Assembly: GCA_039936115.1 (NCBI GenBank) | Contig: JBDTIZ010000076.1 | Span: forward strand, 1-6,483 | Direction of reading: 5' to 3' | Length of the DNA stretch: 6,483 nt | Source of the DNA: DATIJJ01 sp039936115 | GTDB taxonomy: Bacteria > Pseudomonadota > Gammaproteobacteria > DSM-16500 | In this document: piece after piece, positions 1-5,817 of the stretch | Numbering within the stretch: position 1 is the stretch's first letter | Layout: each line of letters opens with the position of its first letter | Made by a program: the position numbers and the translations under genes | The notes under the pieces: model-generated | Seen by the model: only the letters and a program-made list of their open reading frames with translations | What the model was told of the DNA's origin: nothing | The model's database searches: none

Positions 1-376
1 AATTGATATGCAAGTGGAGGTACCTGCATTACCCCCCGCCTTATTGTCAGCCAGTGACTCTCTGCCGCGTGAAGAAAGCAAAACCGTGAAAGCAAGAGTG
101 GCGCTTGCTGAAAAATGCCAAATAGACCGGCAAGGAAAATCAAATCGCGACTTATTAGTCGGCGAATTACAGCAATTTTGTACTTTGGATGAAAAAGCCC
201 AACAATTATTAGATCAAGTGATGAATAAATTTAATTTGTCAGCGCGCGTATATCATCGTATTGTCAAAGTTGCGCGAACTATTGCAGACATATCGAGTCA
301 AAATTCGATCAGTAGCGATCATATTAGCGAAGCGTTAAGTTATAGGTCGTTAGATCGATCAAGACTAATGATATAA
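1..376 (+). CDS. comM: ComM/YifB-family AAA+ protein, C-terminal part (5' end outside window)
   Basis: This is the last ~124 residues of a Mg-chelatase-like AAA+ ATPase of the ComM (YifB) family. The family is known as a hexameric branch-migration helicase that helps integrate single-stranded DNA during natural transformation. The reading frame is open from the first base. It begins in the segment V-E-V-P-A-L-P-P, which in the family follows the arginine-finger region, and continues into the C-terminal Mg-chelatase domain. The conserved run SARVYHRIVKVARTIADI, followed by HISEALSYR, aligns by eye with the E. coli YifB terminus as I remember it. Walker A and B motifs lie outside the window. 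The protein ends with TAA at 374-376, the usual place for the family, so the 3' end looks intact. It is probably a separate transcription unit from the next gene, because the ~135-bp gap contains a possible promoter. Confidence 0.9.
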   Translation, partial: IDMQVEVPALPPALLSASDSLPREESKTVKARVALAEKCQIDRQGKSNRDLLVGELQQFCTLDEKAQQLLDQVMNKFNLSARVYHRIVKVARTIADISSQNSISSDHISEALSYRSLDRSRLMI

Positions 377-433
377 TAGCTATATTGAATATAATATGAA
401 CAAACAAGGAGATATAAACTTCTAAAGACCGGC

Positions 434-439
434 TATAAT
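434..439 (+). promoter_or_regulatory. possible -10 box (TATAAT) before the hypothetical gene
   Basis: The gap 377-511 is very AT-rich and contains an exact TATAAT at 434-439, about 73 nt upstream of the preferred start at 512. No convincing -35 box lies 16-18 nt upstream (GATATA at 411-416), and the bases before it are GGC rather than an extended TG motif. Two further TATAAT strings (372-377, overlapping the comM stop, and 390-395) show that such matches are cheap in this stretch. No terminator-like hairpin for comM is seen in the gap. This is a weak promoter candidate only. Confidence 0.25.
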
Positions 440-511
440 TAACTAAGGGTGTTCAGAAAGAAATAGCATAATCATAGAGAAAATTGGACCATGAGGGGAG
501 GGTGTCAAAAA

Positions 512-919
512 ATGGCAGCCATATTTTATCCGTATGAAGATGAGTTAAATTCAAGTACGTTAGAGCAAAAATTAGAAGTATTGCTGGAATCTGCGCAACG
601 TTTTAAAGCAGCGGTGCTTGATGCTGCAGTTAAAACCAGCGAAGCAACGGGCGGCAGCACTGAGAATAAAAAACGTACGACACCGCGAGATATTGTTCAT
701 GTCTATAATTGGGAAGAAATCGCAAGGTTGCTCCATCAAATTCGCGAACTTCCCGAGAGCTCGCCCATTTCTAAAAAATATAAAGCGGATCGATTAAAAA
801 AACTGGCGGAAATCTATGAAGTGTTGCGGGCTGCTAAAATGGCAAAACTGGAAGCAGTAAGAATTGCTTTGATGAATGAAGCGGATCAACTGCGTTCAGA
901 TGGCACGCAAGTCGCATAA
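512..919 (+). CDS. hypothetical helical protein, 135 aa
   Basis: I do not recognise this protein. It begins MAAIFYPYEDEL and has no signal peptide, membrane segment, Cys pairs or nucleotide-binding motif. Residues ~15-45 and ~90-130 are rich in Lys, Glu, Ala and Leu and are probably long helices, possibly coiled coil. A polar, Gly/Ser/Thr-rich linker (~47-60) and a short segment with D-I-V-H-V-Y-N-W lie between them. The terminal helix is Ala/Lys/Leu-rich (KMAKLEAVRIAL). I chose ATG 512 because a strong purine-rich ribosome site (GGGGAGGG, 495-502) precedes it. An in-frame ATG at 491 would place that site inside the coding sequence and would add seven residues. The gene ends 4 nt before the ferredoxin-reductase gene, so the two are probably co-transcribed. 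That could mean a related role, but nothing in the sequence proves it. Confidence 0.75.
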   Translation: MAAIFYPYEDELNSSTLEQKLEVLLESAQRFKAAVLDAAVKTSEATGGSTENKKRTTPRDIVHVYNWEEIARLLHQIRELPESSPISKKYKADRLKKLAEIYEVLRAAKMAKLEAVRIALMNEADQLRSDGTQVA

Positions 920-923
920 TACT

Positions 924-1931
924 ATGTCTTATCGTGTCATAGTGAAACCCGCAGGCATATCGTTCGTGGTACATGATCAGGAAACAGTACTTGAAGCCGC
1001 ACTACGATGCGGCTATTTTTTTCCACATTGTTGTCGCATGGGTGTTTGCACAGCCTGCAAAGGAAAAGTGATGTCAGGTGAAATTGATTATGCTGGATCG
1101 GAAATTATCGGTTTGACGGAAGCTGAGCGCGCTGAAGGTTATGCATTGTTTTGTTGTGCGCAGCCTAAAACCGATTTAGTTATTCAGGTAGAAGATGCGA
1201 GCGGCGCGCAGTCTTATCTGCCGAAACAATTTGTTTATGATGTCGTTCGGTGTGAATCGCTTGCAGAAAATGTGATGCGAATTATTTTAAAGCCGTCTGC
1301 GGATGAGCATTTGGTTTTTCAAGCAGGTCAATATATCAAAGTCGTACATCAAGATGATTCGTTATCGCCGTTGTCGATTGCATCCATACCAGGTTTTGAT
1401 TTGGAATTACATCTGGCTTATTCAGAGGAAAATGCATCGTCACAAGATGTGTTGCGTATGGCTCGTGTTGAAAAAAAATTAACGCTGCGTGGTCCTTATG
1501 GTAATTGTACCGTTGCAGATATTCAGTGTGATCTTCCGATAATTTTTTTGGCACGCGGGACTGGATTTGCGTCGATCAAAGCGATGGTTGAGCAGTTAAA
1601 AGAGTTTCAAAAATATCCGGCTATGCATTTGTATTGGGGTGTGACGGATAGAAAAGAATTGTATCTAGATTCACTTGCAAAACGTTGGGTGACTGAGTTG
1701 GAATATTTTTCTTATACGCCTGTATTGAGTCGTGATGACGAAAGTTGGGGTGGAAAAATAGGGTTGTTGCAGGATGTTATTTTACAGGATTTTCCTTCGT
1801 TGGTGGATTATCAAGTTTATGCAAGCGCTCCTGAATCGATTGTGCATGATGCGTTGCATGAATTTCAGCGGGCTGGGTTGAGGCGGGGTAGGTATTATTC
1901 GGATGTGTTTGATTATGATCCTGACGCGTAA
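924..1931 (+). CDS. 2Fe-2S ferredoxin / FAD-NAD(P)H oxidoreductase fusion (CDP-6-deoxyglucoseen reductase- or Fre-like)
   Basis: This 335-residue protein joins a plant-type 2Fe-2S ferredoxin domain (~3-90) to a ferredoxin-NADP-reductase-like module (~100-330). The cluster ligands are C37, C42, C45 (C-x4-C-x2-C) and C77. The flavin barrel contains F-Q-A-G-Q-Y (132-137) and P-L-S-I-A-S (149-154). The nucleotide half contains G-P-Y-G (190-193) and R-G-T-G-F (211-215). Such proteins pass electrons from NAD(P)H through flavin and the cluster to an oxygenase, dehydratase or flavin acceptor. The partner cannot be deduced here. Three cofactor positions differ from the usual family motifs: S148 in place of the Arg of R-x-[YF]-S, R211 in place of the first Gly of GGTG, and A-S (300-301) in place of C-G. 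I chose ATG 924 because ferredoxin homology starts at once there. An upstream in-frame ATG (876) would overlap the preceding gene by 44 nt. The ribosome site is weak, which suggests translational coupling. Confidence 0.85.
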   Translation: MSYRVIVKPAGISFVVHDQETVLEAALRCGYFFPHCCRMGVCTACKGKVMSGEIDYAGSEIIGLTEAERAEGYALFCCAQPKTDLVIQVEDASGAQSYLPKQFVYDVVRCESLAENVMRIILKPSADEHLVFQAGQYIKVVHQDDSLSPLSIASIPGFDLELHLAYSEENASSQDVLRMARVEKKLTLRGPYGNCTVADIQCDLPIIFLARGTGFASIKAMVEQLKEFQKYPAMHLYWGVTDRKELYLDSLAKRWVTELEYFSYTPVLSRDDESWGGKIGLLQDVILQDFPSLVDYQVYASAPESIVHDALHEFQRAGLRRGRYYSDVFDYDPDA

Positions 1932-1934
1932 TTA

Positions 1935-1970
1935 AACTCTCTCCTCCGCTTTTCGTAGGAGGAGAGAGTT
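1935..1970. terminator. 13-bp perfect hairpin between convergent genes; probable terminator, best for rpoH
   Basis: Positions 1935-1947 and 1958-1970 are perfect reverse complements (AACTCTCTCCTCC / GGAGGAGAGAGTT) around a 10-nt loop. The stem sits in the 63-bp gap between the stops of the reductase gene and rpoH. Read on the minus strand it is followed by TTAATT, a modest U-rich tail. Read on the plus strand it is followed by GGGGAGAGG with no U tract. Rho-independent action is therefore more likely for rpoH than for the reductase gene. The pyrimidine/purine arms also resemble a type of dispersed repeat seen in many proteobacteria, so it may be a repeat doing terminator duty. Confidence 0.6.
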
Positions 1971-1994
1971 GGGGAGAGGAGGTTTTAAACGAAA

Positions 1995-2867
1995 TTAGCC
2001 CTCAATCCTCTCCCTCTTCATCAACACTTTCAATTTTTCCATCGCCGTTTTTTCCAACTGACGAATACGTTCCGCAGACACCTTGTATTTATCCGCCAAA
2101 TCCTGCAACGTCGTTTTGTCTTCCGCTAACCAGCGTGCATTTAAAATTTCCTGACTACGATTATCCAATTTTGTTAAAGCAGAATGCAATGCGGTTTGAG
2201 ATTGTTCCGACCAGTCATCGCTTTCTAATTGTTGTGCTGGATTATAACGATTATCTTCAAGATAACCCGCGGGTGAAAAATGCATGCTGTCTTCGTCATC
2301 ATCATTTTGATTATCAAACGGCGCATCGGTTGAGCTTAAGCGCATTTCCATTTCACGCACGGTCTCAGGTTTAACACGTAAATCTTTGGCTACTTCAGCG
2401 ACTTCATCTGCCGTCAACCAACCTAAATGTTTTTTCATATTACGCAAATTAAAAAATAATTTGCGTTGCGCTTTTGTGGTCGCCACTTTAACAATTCGCC
2501 AATTGCGTAATACATATTCATGAATTTCTGCTTTGATCCAGTGCATGGCAAATGTCACCAGACGCACACCAACTTCAGGATTAAATCGTTTCACGGCTTT
2601 CATCAAACCGATATTGCCTTCTTGAATGAGATCATTGAGCGATAATCCATAACCAGAATAACCGCGCGCCACACGGACAACGTAACGCAAATGCGCCAAT
2701 ACTAGTCGTTTTGCAGCATCTAAATCGCTGTCTTTTTGAAGGCGAGTCGCTAGTTCAAATTCTTCTGTTTGGCTTAGCATCGGAATTTGATTTACATAAC
2801 TCATATAATTTTCCAGGCTGCTAACAGGCAGATGAATATTAAAAGTTTGTAAACTAGTGTTGTTCAT
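1995..2867 (-). CDS. rpoH: RNA polymerase heat-shock sigma factor sigma-32
   Basis: RpoH directs RNA polymerase to heat-shock promoters of chaperone and protease genes. The 290-residue product is close to the 284 of E. coli. Region 2 is visible as D-L-I-Q-E-G-N-I-G-L-M-K (79-90) and F-A-M-H-W-I-K-A-E-I (106-115). The diagnostic RpoH box QRKLFFNLR is exact at 134-142. An acidic linker (N-D-D-D-E-D, 188-193) follows, as in E. coli. Region 4.2 with its helix-turn-helix is at ~253-280 (L-A-D-K-Y, then S-A-E-R-I-R-Q-L-E-K). The start ATG (2867-2865) has GAGGT about 10 nt upstream. The gene is the last of the minus-strand block, separated from ftsX by 227 bp, with its own promoter and a perfect CIRCE operator. 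This predicts repression by HrcA in addition to the usual post-translational control of sigma-32. The last few residues (RERIEG) lie in a purine-rich tract resembling the adjoining hairpin repeat. Confidence 0.97.
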   Translation of the reverse strand: MNNTSLQTFNIHLPVSSLENYMSYVNQIPMLSQTEEFELATRLQKDSDLDAAKRLVLAHLRYVVRVARGYSGYGLSLNDLIQEGNIGLMKAVKRFNPEVGVRLVTFAMHWIKAEIHEYVLRNWRIVKVATTKAQRKLFFNLRNMKKHLGWLTADEVAEVAKDLRVKPETVREMEMRLSSTDAPFDNQNDDDEDSMHFSPAGYLEDNRYNPAQQLESDDWSEQSQTALHSALTKLDNRSQEILNARWLAEDKTTLQDLADKYKVSAERIRQLEKTAMEKLKVLMKRERIEG

Positions 2868-2912
2868 ATCAGCTTTTACCTCGTATGCATTGCTTTGTCC
2901 CCGTTAGCCATT

Positions 2913-2939
2913 TTAGCACTCTAAGGGGGTGAGTGCTAA
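2913..2939. promoter_or_regulatory. CIRCE operator (HrcA binding site) upstream of rpoH
   Basis: The inverted repeat TTAGCACTC (2913-2921), nine spacer bases, GAGTGCTAA (2931-2939) matches the CIRCE consensus at all 18 arm positions with the canonical N9 spacer. CIRCE is the operator of the heat-shock repressor HrcA, normally found before groESL and dnaK/hrcA operons. Here it lies 45 nt upstream of the rpoH start codon. It overlaps the last two bases of the proposed -10 box and covers the expected transcription start, which suits a repressor site. No other gene starts nearby, since ftsX ends at 3095 and is read towards rpoH, so rpoH is the only plausible target. Confidence 0.93.
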
Positions 2940-2966
2940 TATACTAAATTTATCTCAAAATTTCTA
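2938..2966 (-). promoter_or_regulatory. probable sigma-70-type promoter of rpoH
   Basis: On the minus strand TAGAAA (2966-2961, four of six matches to TTGACA) and TATATT (2943-2938, five of six matches to TATAAT) are separated by exactly 17 nt. The start of transcription would fall near 2931, giving a leader of about 64 nt. The -10 box runs into the CIRCE operator. The -35 box is about 10 nt inside the end of the palindromic repeat at 2977-3077. I saw no clear sigma-32 or sigma-E promoter in this gap. The match is by eye only. Confidence 0.5.
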
Positions 2967-2976
2967 CTGTCGGCTG

Positions 2977-3077
2977 CTTTTGTAGGGGCGAACCTGTGTG
3001 TTCGTCCGACGGCCTAAATACGTAACAGTCATCTCTTTGATCGAGAGGGCGAACACATAGGTTCGCCCCTCCAAAAG
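2977..3077. repeat. MITE/REP-like palindromic dispersed repeat, copy 1
   Basis: The arms are AGGGGCGAACCTGTGTGTTC... (2984-3007) and its near-perfect reverse complement (3047-3070), with 22 of 24 positions pairing. A further CTTTTG/CAAAAG pairing extends it to 2977-3077. The 39-nt centre (3008-3046) is not part of the arms but is homologous, in reverse complement, to the centre of the second copy at 5733-5817. It has no coding capacity and no transposase nearby. It fills most of the gap between ftsX and rpoH. As a transcribed hairpin at the 3' end of the ftsYEX mRNA it could stabilise the message or damp read-through, but no U tract follows it. Confidence 0.85.
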
Positions 3078-3094
3078 GATGTGATTGTTAGGCC

Positions 3095-4009
3095 TTATGC
3101 CCTAGGCTGCCTCAAATGCTTAGTCACAGCGAACCATGAGCCAGCCAGTCCAAGCAATACGCCACTTAGCAAAAGAATCAAAGCATTAGCCAAACCAAGA
3201 CCCGCCAGATGCAATTGGCTGTCGTAAAGATCTGCGAGATGTTTGACAGGAGTGTTCAAAAAAAGCAGTAAAATTTCAATTAAAATCCAGGCAAAAATGC
3301 CCCCAATTAACCCATACGTCATACCAGCATACAGAAAAGGCCGTCGAATAAACGCATGTGTGCCGCCAATTAATTTGATAATCTCAATCTCTTTGTCATG
3401 CTGTTCCGTTGCCGCGCGAATGGTATTGTTTACGATAATTAAAACGGCAATCCCTAAAAACAACGCTAGAGCGTATGCAATGCGATGAGCGATATTCACT
3501 AACGTCGCTAAGCGTTTTACCCAAAGCATATCGAGCTGAACATTTTCAACCGGAGGTAATAATTTTAATTGCTGCTGAAATTGTTCAAGCTTAGCCGGTA
3601 ATCGTTCCGATTCATTCGGCGTCACTATAATTACCCACGGTAAAGGATTGTCATGCAAATTTTCTAACGTGCCATCAAACCCGGCTTGTTTTTGCAATTC
3701 GATCAAGCCATCTTCCGGTGAGATCGCTCGCGCATTTTGCACACCAGCACGGGTTTGTAACTGTGAGGTCAAATCAAGTGCTTGTTTATCCGTAACATTT
3801 TTTTTCAAATAAAGTGTTAGCTGTGTACTTTGTTGAAAACTGCCGCTGATAATTTCTGCATTTTTTAACGCGACGAATAATACCGCAGGCAATGCGAGTG
3901 CGATTCCGATGACGATGCAGATGATGATATTCGCAATCGGTGAACGCGAAAATTTACCTAGATTGTAAATGCTGGCTTGCATGTGCCGAGTAAAATAATT
4001 CATTAACAT
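3095..4009 (-). CDS. ftsX: cell division ABC transporter-like membrane subunit FtsX
   Basis: FtsX is the integral-membrane partner of the ATPase FtsE. In gammaproteobacteria the complex joins the divisome and drives EnvC-dependent activation of amidases that split septal peptidoglycan. The 304-residue protein shows the expected topology: membrane segment 1 (~26-48), a periplasmic domain (~50-175, with P-W-V-I-I-V), then segments 2 (~177-198), 3 (~226-251) and 4 (~270-295). The conserved cytoplasmic run E-I-E-I-I-K-L-I-G-G-T (207-217) follows segment 2. It is ~45 residues shorter than E. coli FtsX, mainly because the N-terminal cytoplasmic tail is short. That is common outside enterics and is not a truncation. 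The chosen ATG (4009-4007) overlaps the ftsE end by 7 nt and has GAGGG nine nt upstream. The alternative Met3 (ATG 4003-4001) would leave that site 15 nt away. Confidence 0.95.
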   Translation of the reverse strand: MLMNYFTRHMQASIYNLGKFSRSPIANIIICIVIGIALALPAVLFVALKNAEIISGSFQQSTQLTLYLKKNVTDKQALDLTSQLQTRAGVQNARAISPEDGLIELQKQAGFDGTLENLHDNPLPWVIIVTPNESERLPAKLEQFQQQLKLLPPVENVQLDMLWVKRLATLVNIAHRIAYALALFLGIAVLIIVNNTIRAATEQHDKEIEIIKLIGGTHAFIRRPFLYAGMTYGLIGGIFAWILIEILLLFLNTPVKHLADLYDSQLHLAGLGLANALILLLSGVLLGLAGSWFAVTKHLRQPRA

Positions 4010-4656
4010 GACAGCTTACCCTCGGATAAAGTAATGACGCGGTAATTTAATTTGTGAATCAAGGCGAGATCATGACTTGCGATTAACATCGTCATGCCCA
4101 ATTGATTAAATTGCAAAAATAAATCCATGATTTCTGCGGCAAGATCAGGATCTAAATTTCCTGTCGGTTCATCGGCGACTAAAATAGCCGGTTTGTTAAT
4201 GATCGCTCGCGCAATCGCAACGCGTTGTTGCTCACCGCTTGAAAGTTCATAAGGAAAATATTTTTGTTTATTTTGCAAACCCAATTTGCCGAGCACGGCT
4301 CTGGCACGACTTTGAATTTCGCGATAAGGTGATCCTGCGACAATTAAGGGTAAGGCGACGTTGTCTAATACAGACCGATCACGCAATAAATTAGGTGTTT
4401 GTAAAATAATACCGATATTTCGGCGAAACACTGGAATTTGCCGTGTTTTCAGGCGATTTAAATCTTGATTGCTAACAATCAACTGTCCTTGCGTGACAGT
4501 TTCGATTGCAGCAATTAATTTTAAAAGAGTGCTTTTTCCCGCGCCAGAATGACCGGTTAAGAAAGCCAATTCCCCGGACGCTAATTGAAGATTCACATTA
4601 TCAAGTGCGAGAAATCCATTCTCATAACGTTTGCTTACATGCTGAAATTGAATCAT
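4003..4656 (-). CDS. ftsE: cell division ATP-binding protein FtsE
   Basis: FtsE is the cytoplasmic ABC ATPase that pairs with FtsX at the division septum. The 217-residue protein is full length for the family (222 in E. coli). It shows Walker A GHSGAGKST (35-43), the Q-loop glutamine at 86, the ABC signature L-S-S-G-E-Q-Q (138-144), Walker B I-L-V-A-D-E-P (158-164) followed by the D-loop G-N-L-D, and the switch histidine H195 in A-S-H-D. All catalytic residues are present. The ATG (4656-4654) overlaps the ftsY stop in an ATGA arrangement, and its own end overlaps ftsX by 7 nt. All three genes are therefore probably translated in a coupled way from one mRNA. An AAGGAA ribosome site lies a few bases upstream. 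Confidence 0.97.
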   Translation of the reverse strand: MIQFQHVSKRYENGFLALDNVNLQLASGELAFLTGHSGAGKSTLLKLIAAIETVTQGQLIVSNQDLNRLKTRQIPVFRRNIGIILQTPNLLRDRSVLDNVALPLIVAGSPYREIQSRARAVLGKLGLQNKQKYFPYELSSGEQQRVAIARAIINKPAILVADEPTGNLDPDLAAEIMDLFLQFNQLGMTMLIASHDLALIHKLNYRVITLSEGKLSC

Positions 4657-5645
4657 AGTTCCTTATCAAACAGTGCTGAAACAAACTCCTCCGCATCAAA
4701 TGGTCGTAGATCATCGATGCCCTCTCCGACGCCAATAAACCGAATTGGAATCGTTAATTGTTTTGCAATAGCAAAGATAATACCGCCTTTTGCTGTGCCG
4801 TCCAATTTTGTTAACGTAAGACCTGTGACGCCAATCGCTTCATTAAACTGTGTTGCTTGGTTTAATGCATTTTGTCCGATGCCGGCATCTAAAATCAAGA
4901 GTGTTTCATGCGGAGCACTCGGATCAATTTTCGTGAGTACTCGCCGGACTTTTTTTAATTCTTCCATCAAATTGGTTTGAGTATGCAACCGTCCCGCAGT
5001 ATCTGCAATTAATACATCAATACCGCGTGCTTTCGCTGATTCCATCGCATCATAAATGACAGCAGCGGTATCAGCGCCGGGTTGTTGTGCGACAACTGGA
5101 ATTTGATTGCGCTCGCCCCAGATTTGCAATTGTTCAATTGCGGCCGCGCGAAATGTGTCGCCAGCAGCTAGCATGACTTTTTTGCCAGTCGCTTGAAAAT
5201 GTTTAGCCAGTTTACCAATCGTCGTTGTTTTACCGGAACCATTGATTCCCACGACCAGAATTACAAACGGTGTTTTGTTTTCAGTGAGGGTGAGCGCTTG
5301 TTGGCAGGGACGCAAAATCGCTTTCATATCGTCTTGTAAGCACTGTAGTGCGGCTTCCGTATTGCTCAATTCATTGCGTGCTAATTTTTGGGTAAGATGG
5401 CTTACGAGCTGTTGCGTTGCGTCAATACCGACATCGGCTGTCAGTAATTGAGTTTCGATCAAATCGAGCAAATCTTTATCTAGGTTTTTTTTACCGAGAA
5501 TTAAATTGGCGATTCCAGTGGTGAAATTGGCTCGTGTTTTGGAAAGGCCTGCTTTTAAACGGGTAAAAAATCCGCTTTTTTCAGTGGTTTGTTCGACCTC
5601 GGTTTCTGAGTCAGATGGTTTTTTTCGTTTTAAAATATTAAACAT
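4653..5645 (-). CDS. ftsY: signal recognition particle receptor FtsY
   Basis: FtsY is the membrane-associated GTPase receptor that docks SRP-bound ribosomes at the Sec translocon. The 330-residue form has a short charged N-terminal A region (~1-25), then the membrane-targeting helix and N domain from F-F-T-R-L-K (~26-31). The G domain carries G-I-N-G-S-G-K-T-T-T (133-142), D-T-F-R-A-A-A (163-169), D-T-A-G-R (215-219), T-K-L-D-G (279-283) and G-V-G-E (305-308). The segment usually read as D-A-[ST]-T-G-Q-N is D-A-G-I-G-Q-N here (253-259), a mild deviation. I chose ATG 5645-5643 (MFNILKRKK). A longer frame from 5690 adds 15 unconserved residues and has no ribosome site, whereas GGA lies seven nt before the chosen ATG. 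The A region is far shorter than the ~200 residues of E. coli, as in many other bacteria. First gene of ftsYEX. Confidence 0.97.
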   Translation of the reverse strand: MFNILKRKKPSDSETEVEQTTEKSGFFTRLKAGLSKTRANFTTGIANLILGKKNLDKDLLDLIETQLLTADVGIDATQQLVSHLTQKLARNELSNTEAALQCLQDDMKAILRPCQQALTLTENKTPFVILVVGINGSGKTTTIGKLAKHFQATGKKVMLAAGDTFRAAAIEQLQIWGERNQIPVVAQQPGADTAAVIYDAMESAKARGIDVLIADTAGRLHTQTNLMEELKKVRRVLTKIDPSAPHETLLILDAGIGQNALNQATQFNEAIGVTGLTLTKLDGTAKGGIIFAIAKQLTIPIRFIGVGEGIDDLRPFDAEEFVSALFDKEL

Positions 5646-5732
5646 GTTTATTCCGAAATGGCTAAAATCATAGTGGCTAAATGGTAACATACGATTGGGT
5701 TATCAGGTACTCTGGAAAAATTGCTATTTTGT

Positions 5733-5817
5733 AGGGGCGAACCTATGTTCGCCCTCTCGACCAAAGAAGCGACAGTTGCGTATTGAGCCCGCTGGGCGAA
5801 CACACAGGTTCGCCCCT
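5733..5817. repeat. MITE/REP-like palindromic dispersed repeat, copy 2 (inverted relative to copy 1)
   Basis: The left arm (5733-5754) and right arm (5794-5817) repeat the AGGGGCGAACCT...GTTCGCCC pattern of copy 1; the left arm lacks two bases. The 39-nt centre (5755-5793), read on the minus strand, matches the copy 1 centre at about 29 of 39 positions without gaps. The two are thus copies of one element in opposite orientation. This copy occupies the divergent gap between ftsY and rsmD. The reading frame of rsmD happens to stay open through it, which could mislead start prediction. I found no convincing promoter for ftsY or rsmD in the remainder of the gap (5646-5859). Confidence 0.85.

Noticed and set aside
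396..425. Nine-codon open frame beginning at ATG 396, containing an AAGGAG string (406-411) that looks like a strong ribosome site.
   Set aside because: No ribosome site precedes the ATG, no start codon stands at a suitable distance after AAGGAG, and the frame is too short to call a leader peptide. Probably chance in AT-rich spacer.
876..923. Longer start for the ferredoxin reductase.
   Set aside because: It would overlap the preceding gene by 44 nt and adds 16 residues before the point where ferredoxin homology begins.
1336..1554. Antisense open frame within the reductase gene.
   Set aside because: Shadow of a well-supported gene; no ribosome site or recognisable protein.
2135..2374. Plus-strand open frame opposite rpoH.
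   Set aside because: Lies wholly antisense to the conserved sigma-32 coding sequence and has no recognisable protein features.
2977..3077. Reading the palindromic repeat as a rho-independent terminator for ftsYEX.
   Set aside because: The stem is long and interrupted by a 39-nt centre, and no U tract follows on either strand; a second copy shows it is a repeat first.
4585..4980. 131-codon plus-strand open frame across the ftsE/ftsY junction.
   Set aside because: Antisense to two fully conserved genes; composition is that of a reverse-strand shadow.
5646..5690. Upstream 15-codon extension of FtsY.
   Set aside because: The extra residues are unlike FtsY N-termini and no ribosome site precedes the upstream ATG.
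2977..5817. Invertible segment or composite transposon bounded by the two inverted repeats.
   Set aside because: The enclosed genes are the conserved core operon in its normal neighbourhood and order, with no recombinase; the copies have diverged too far to suggest active inversion.
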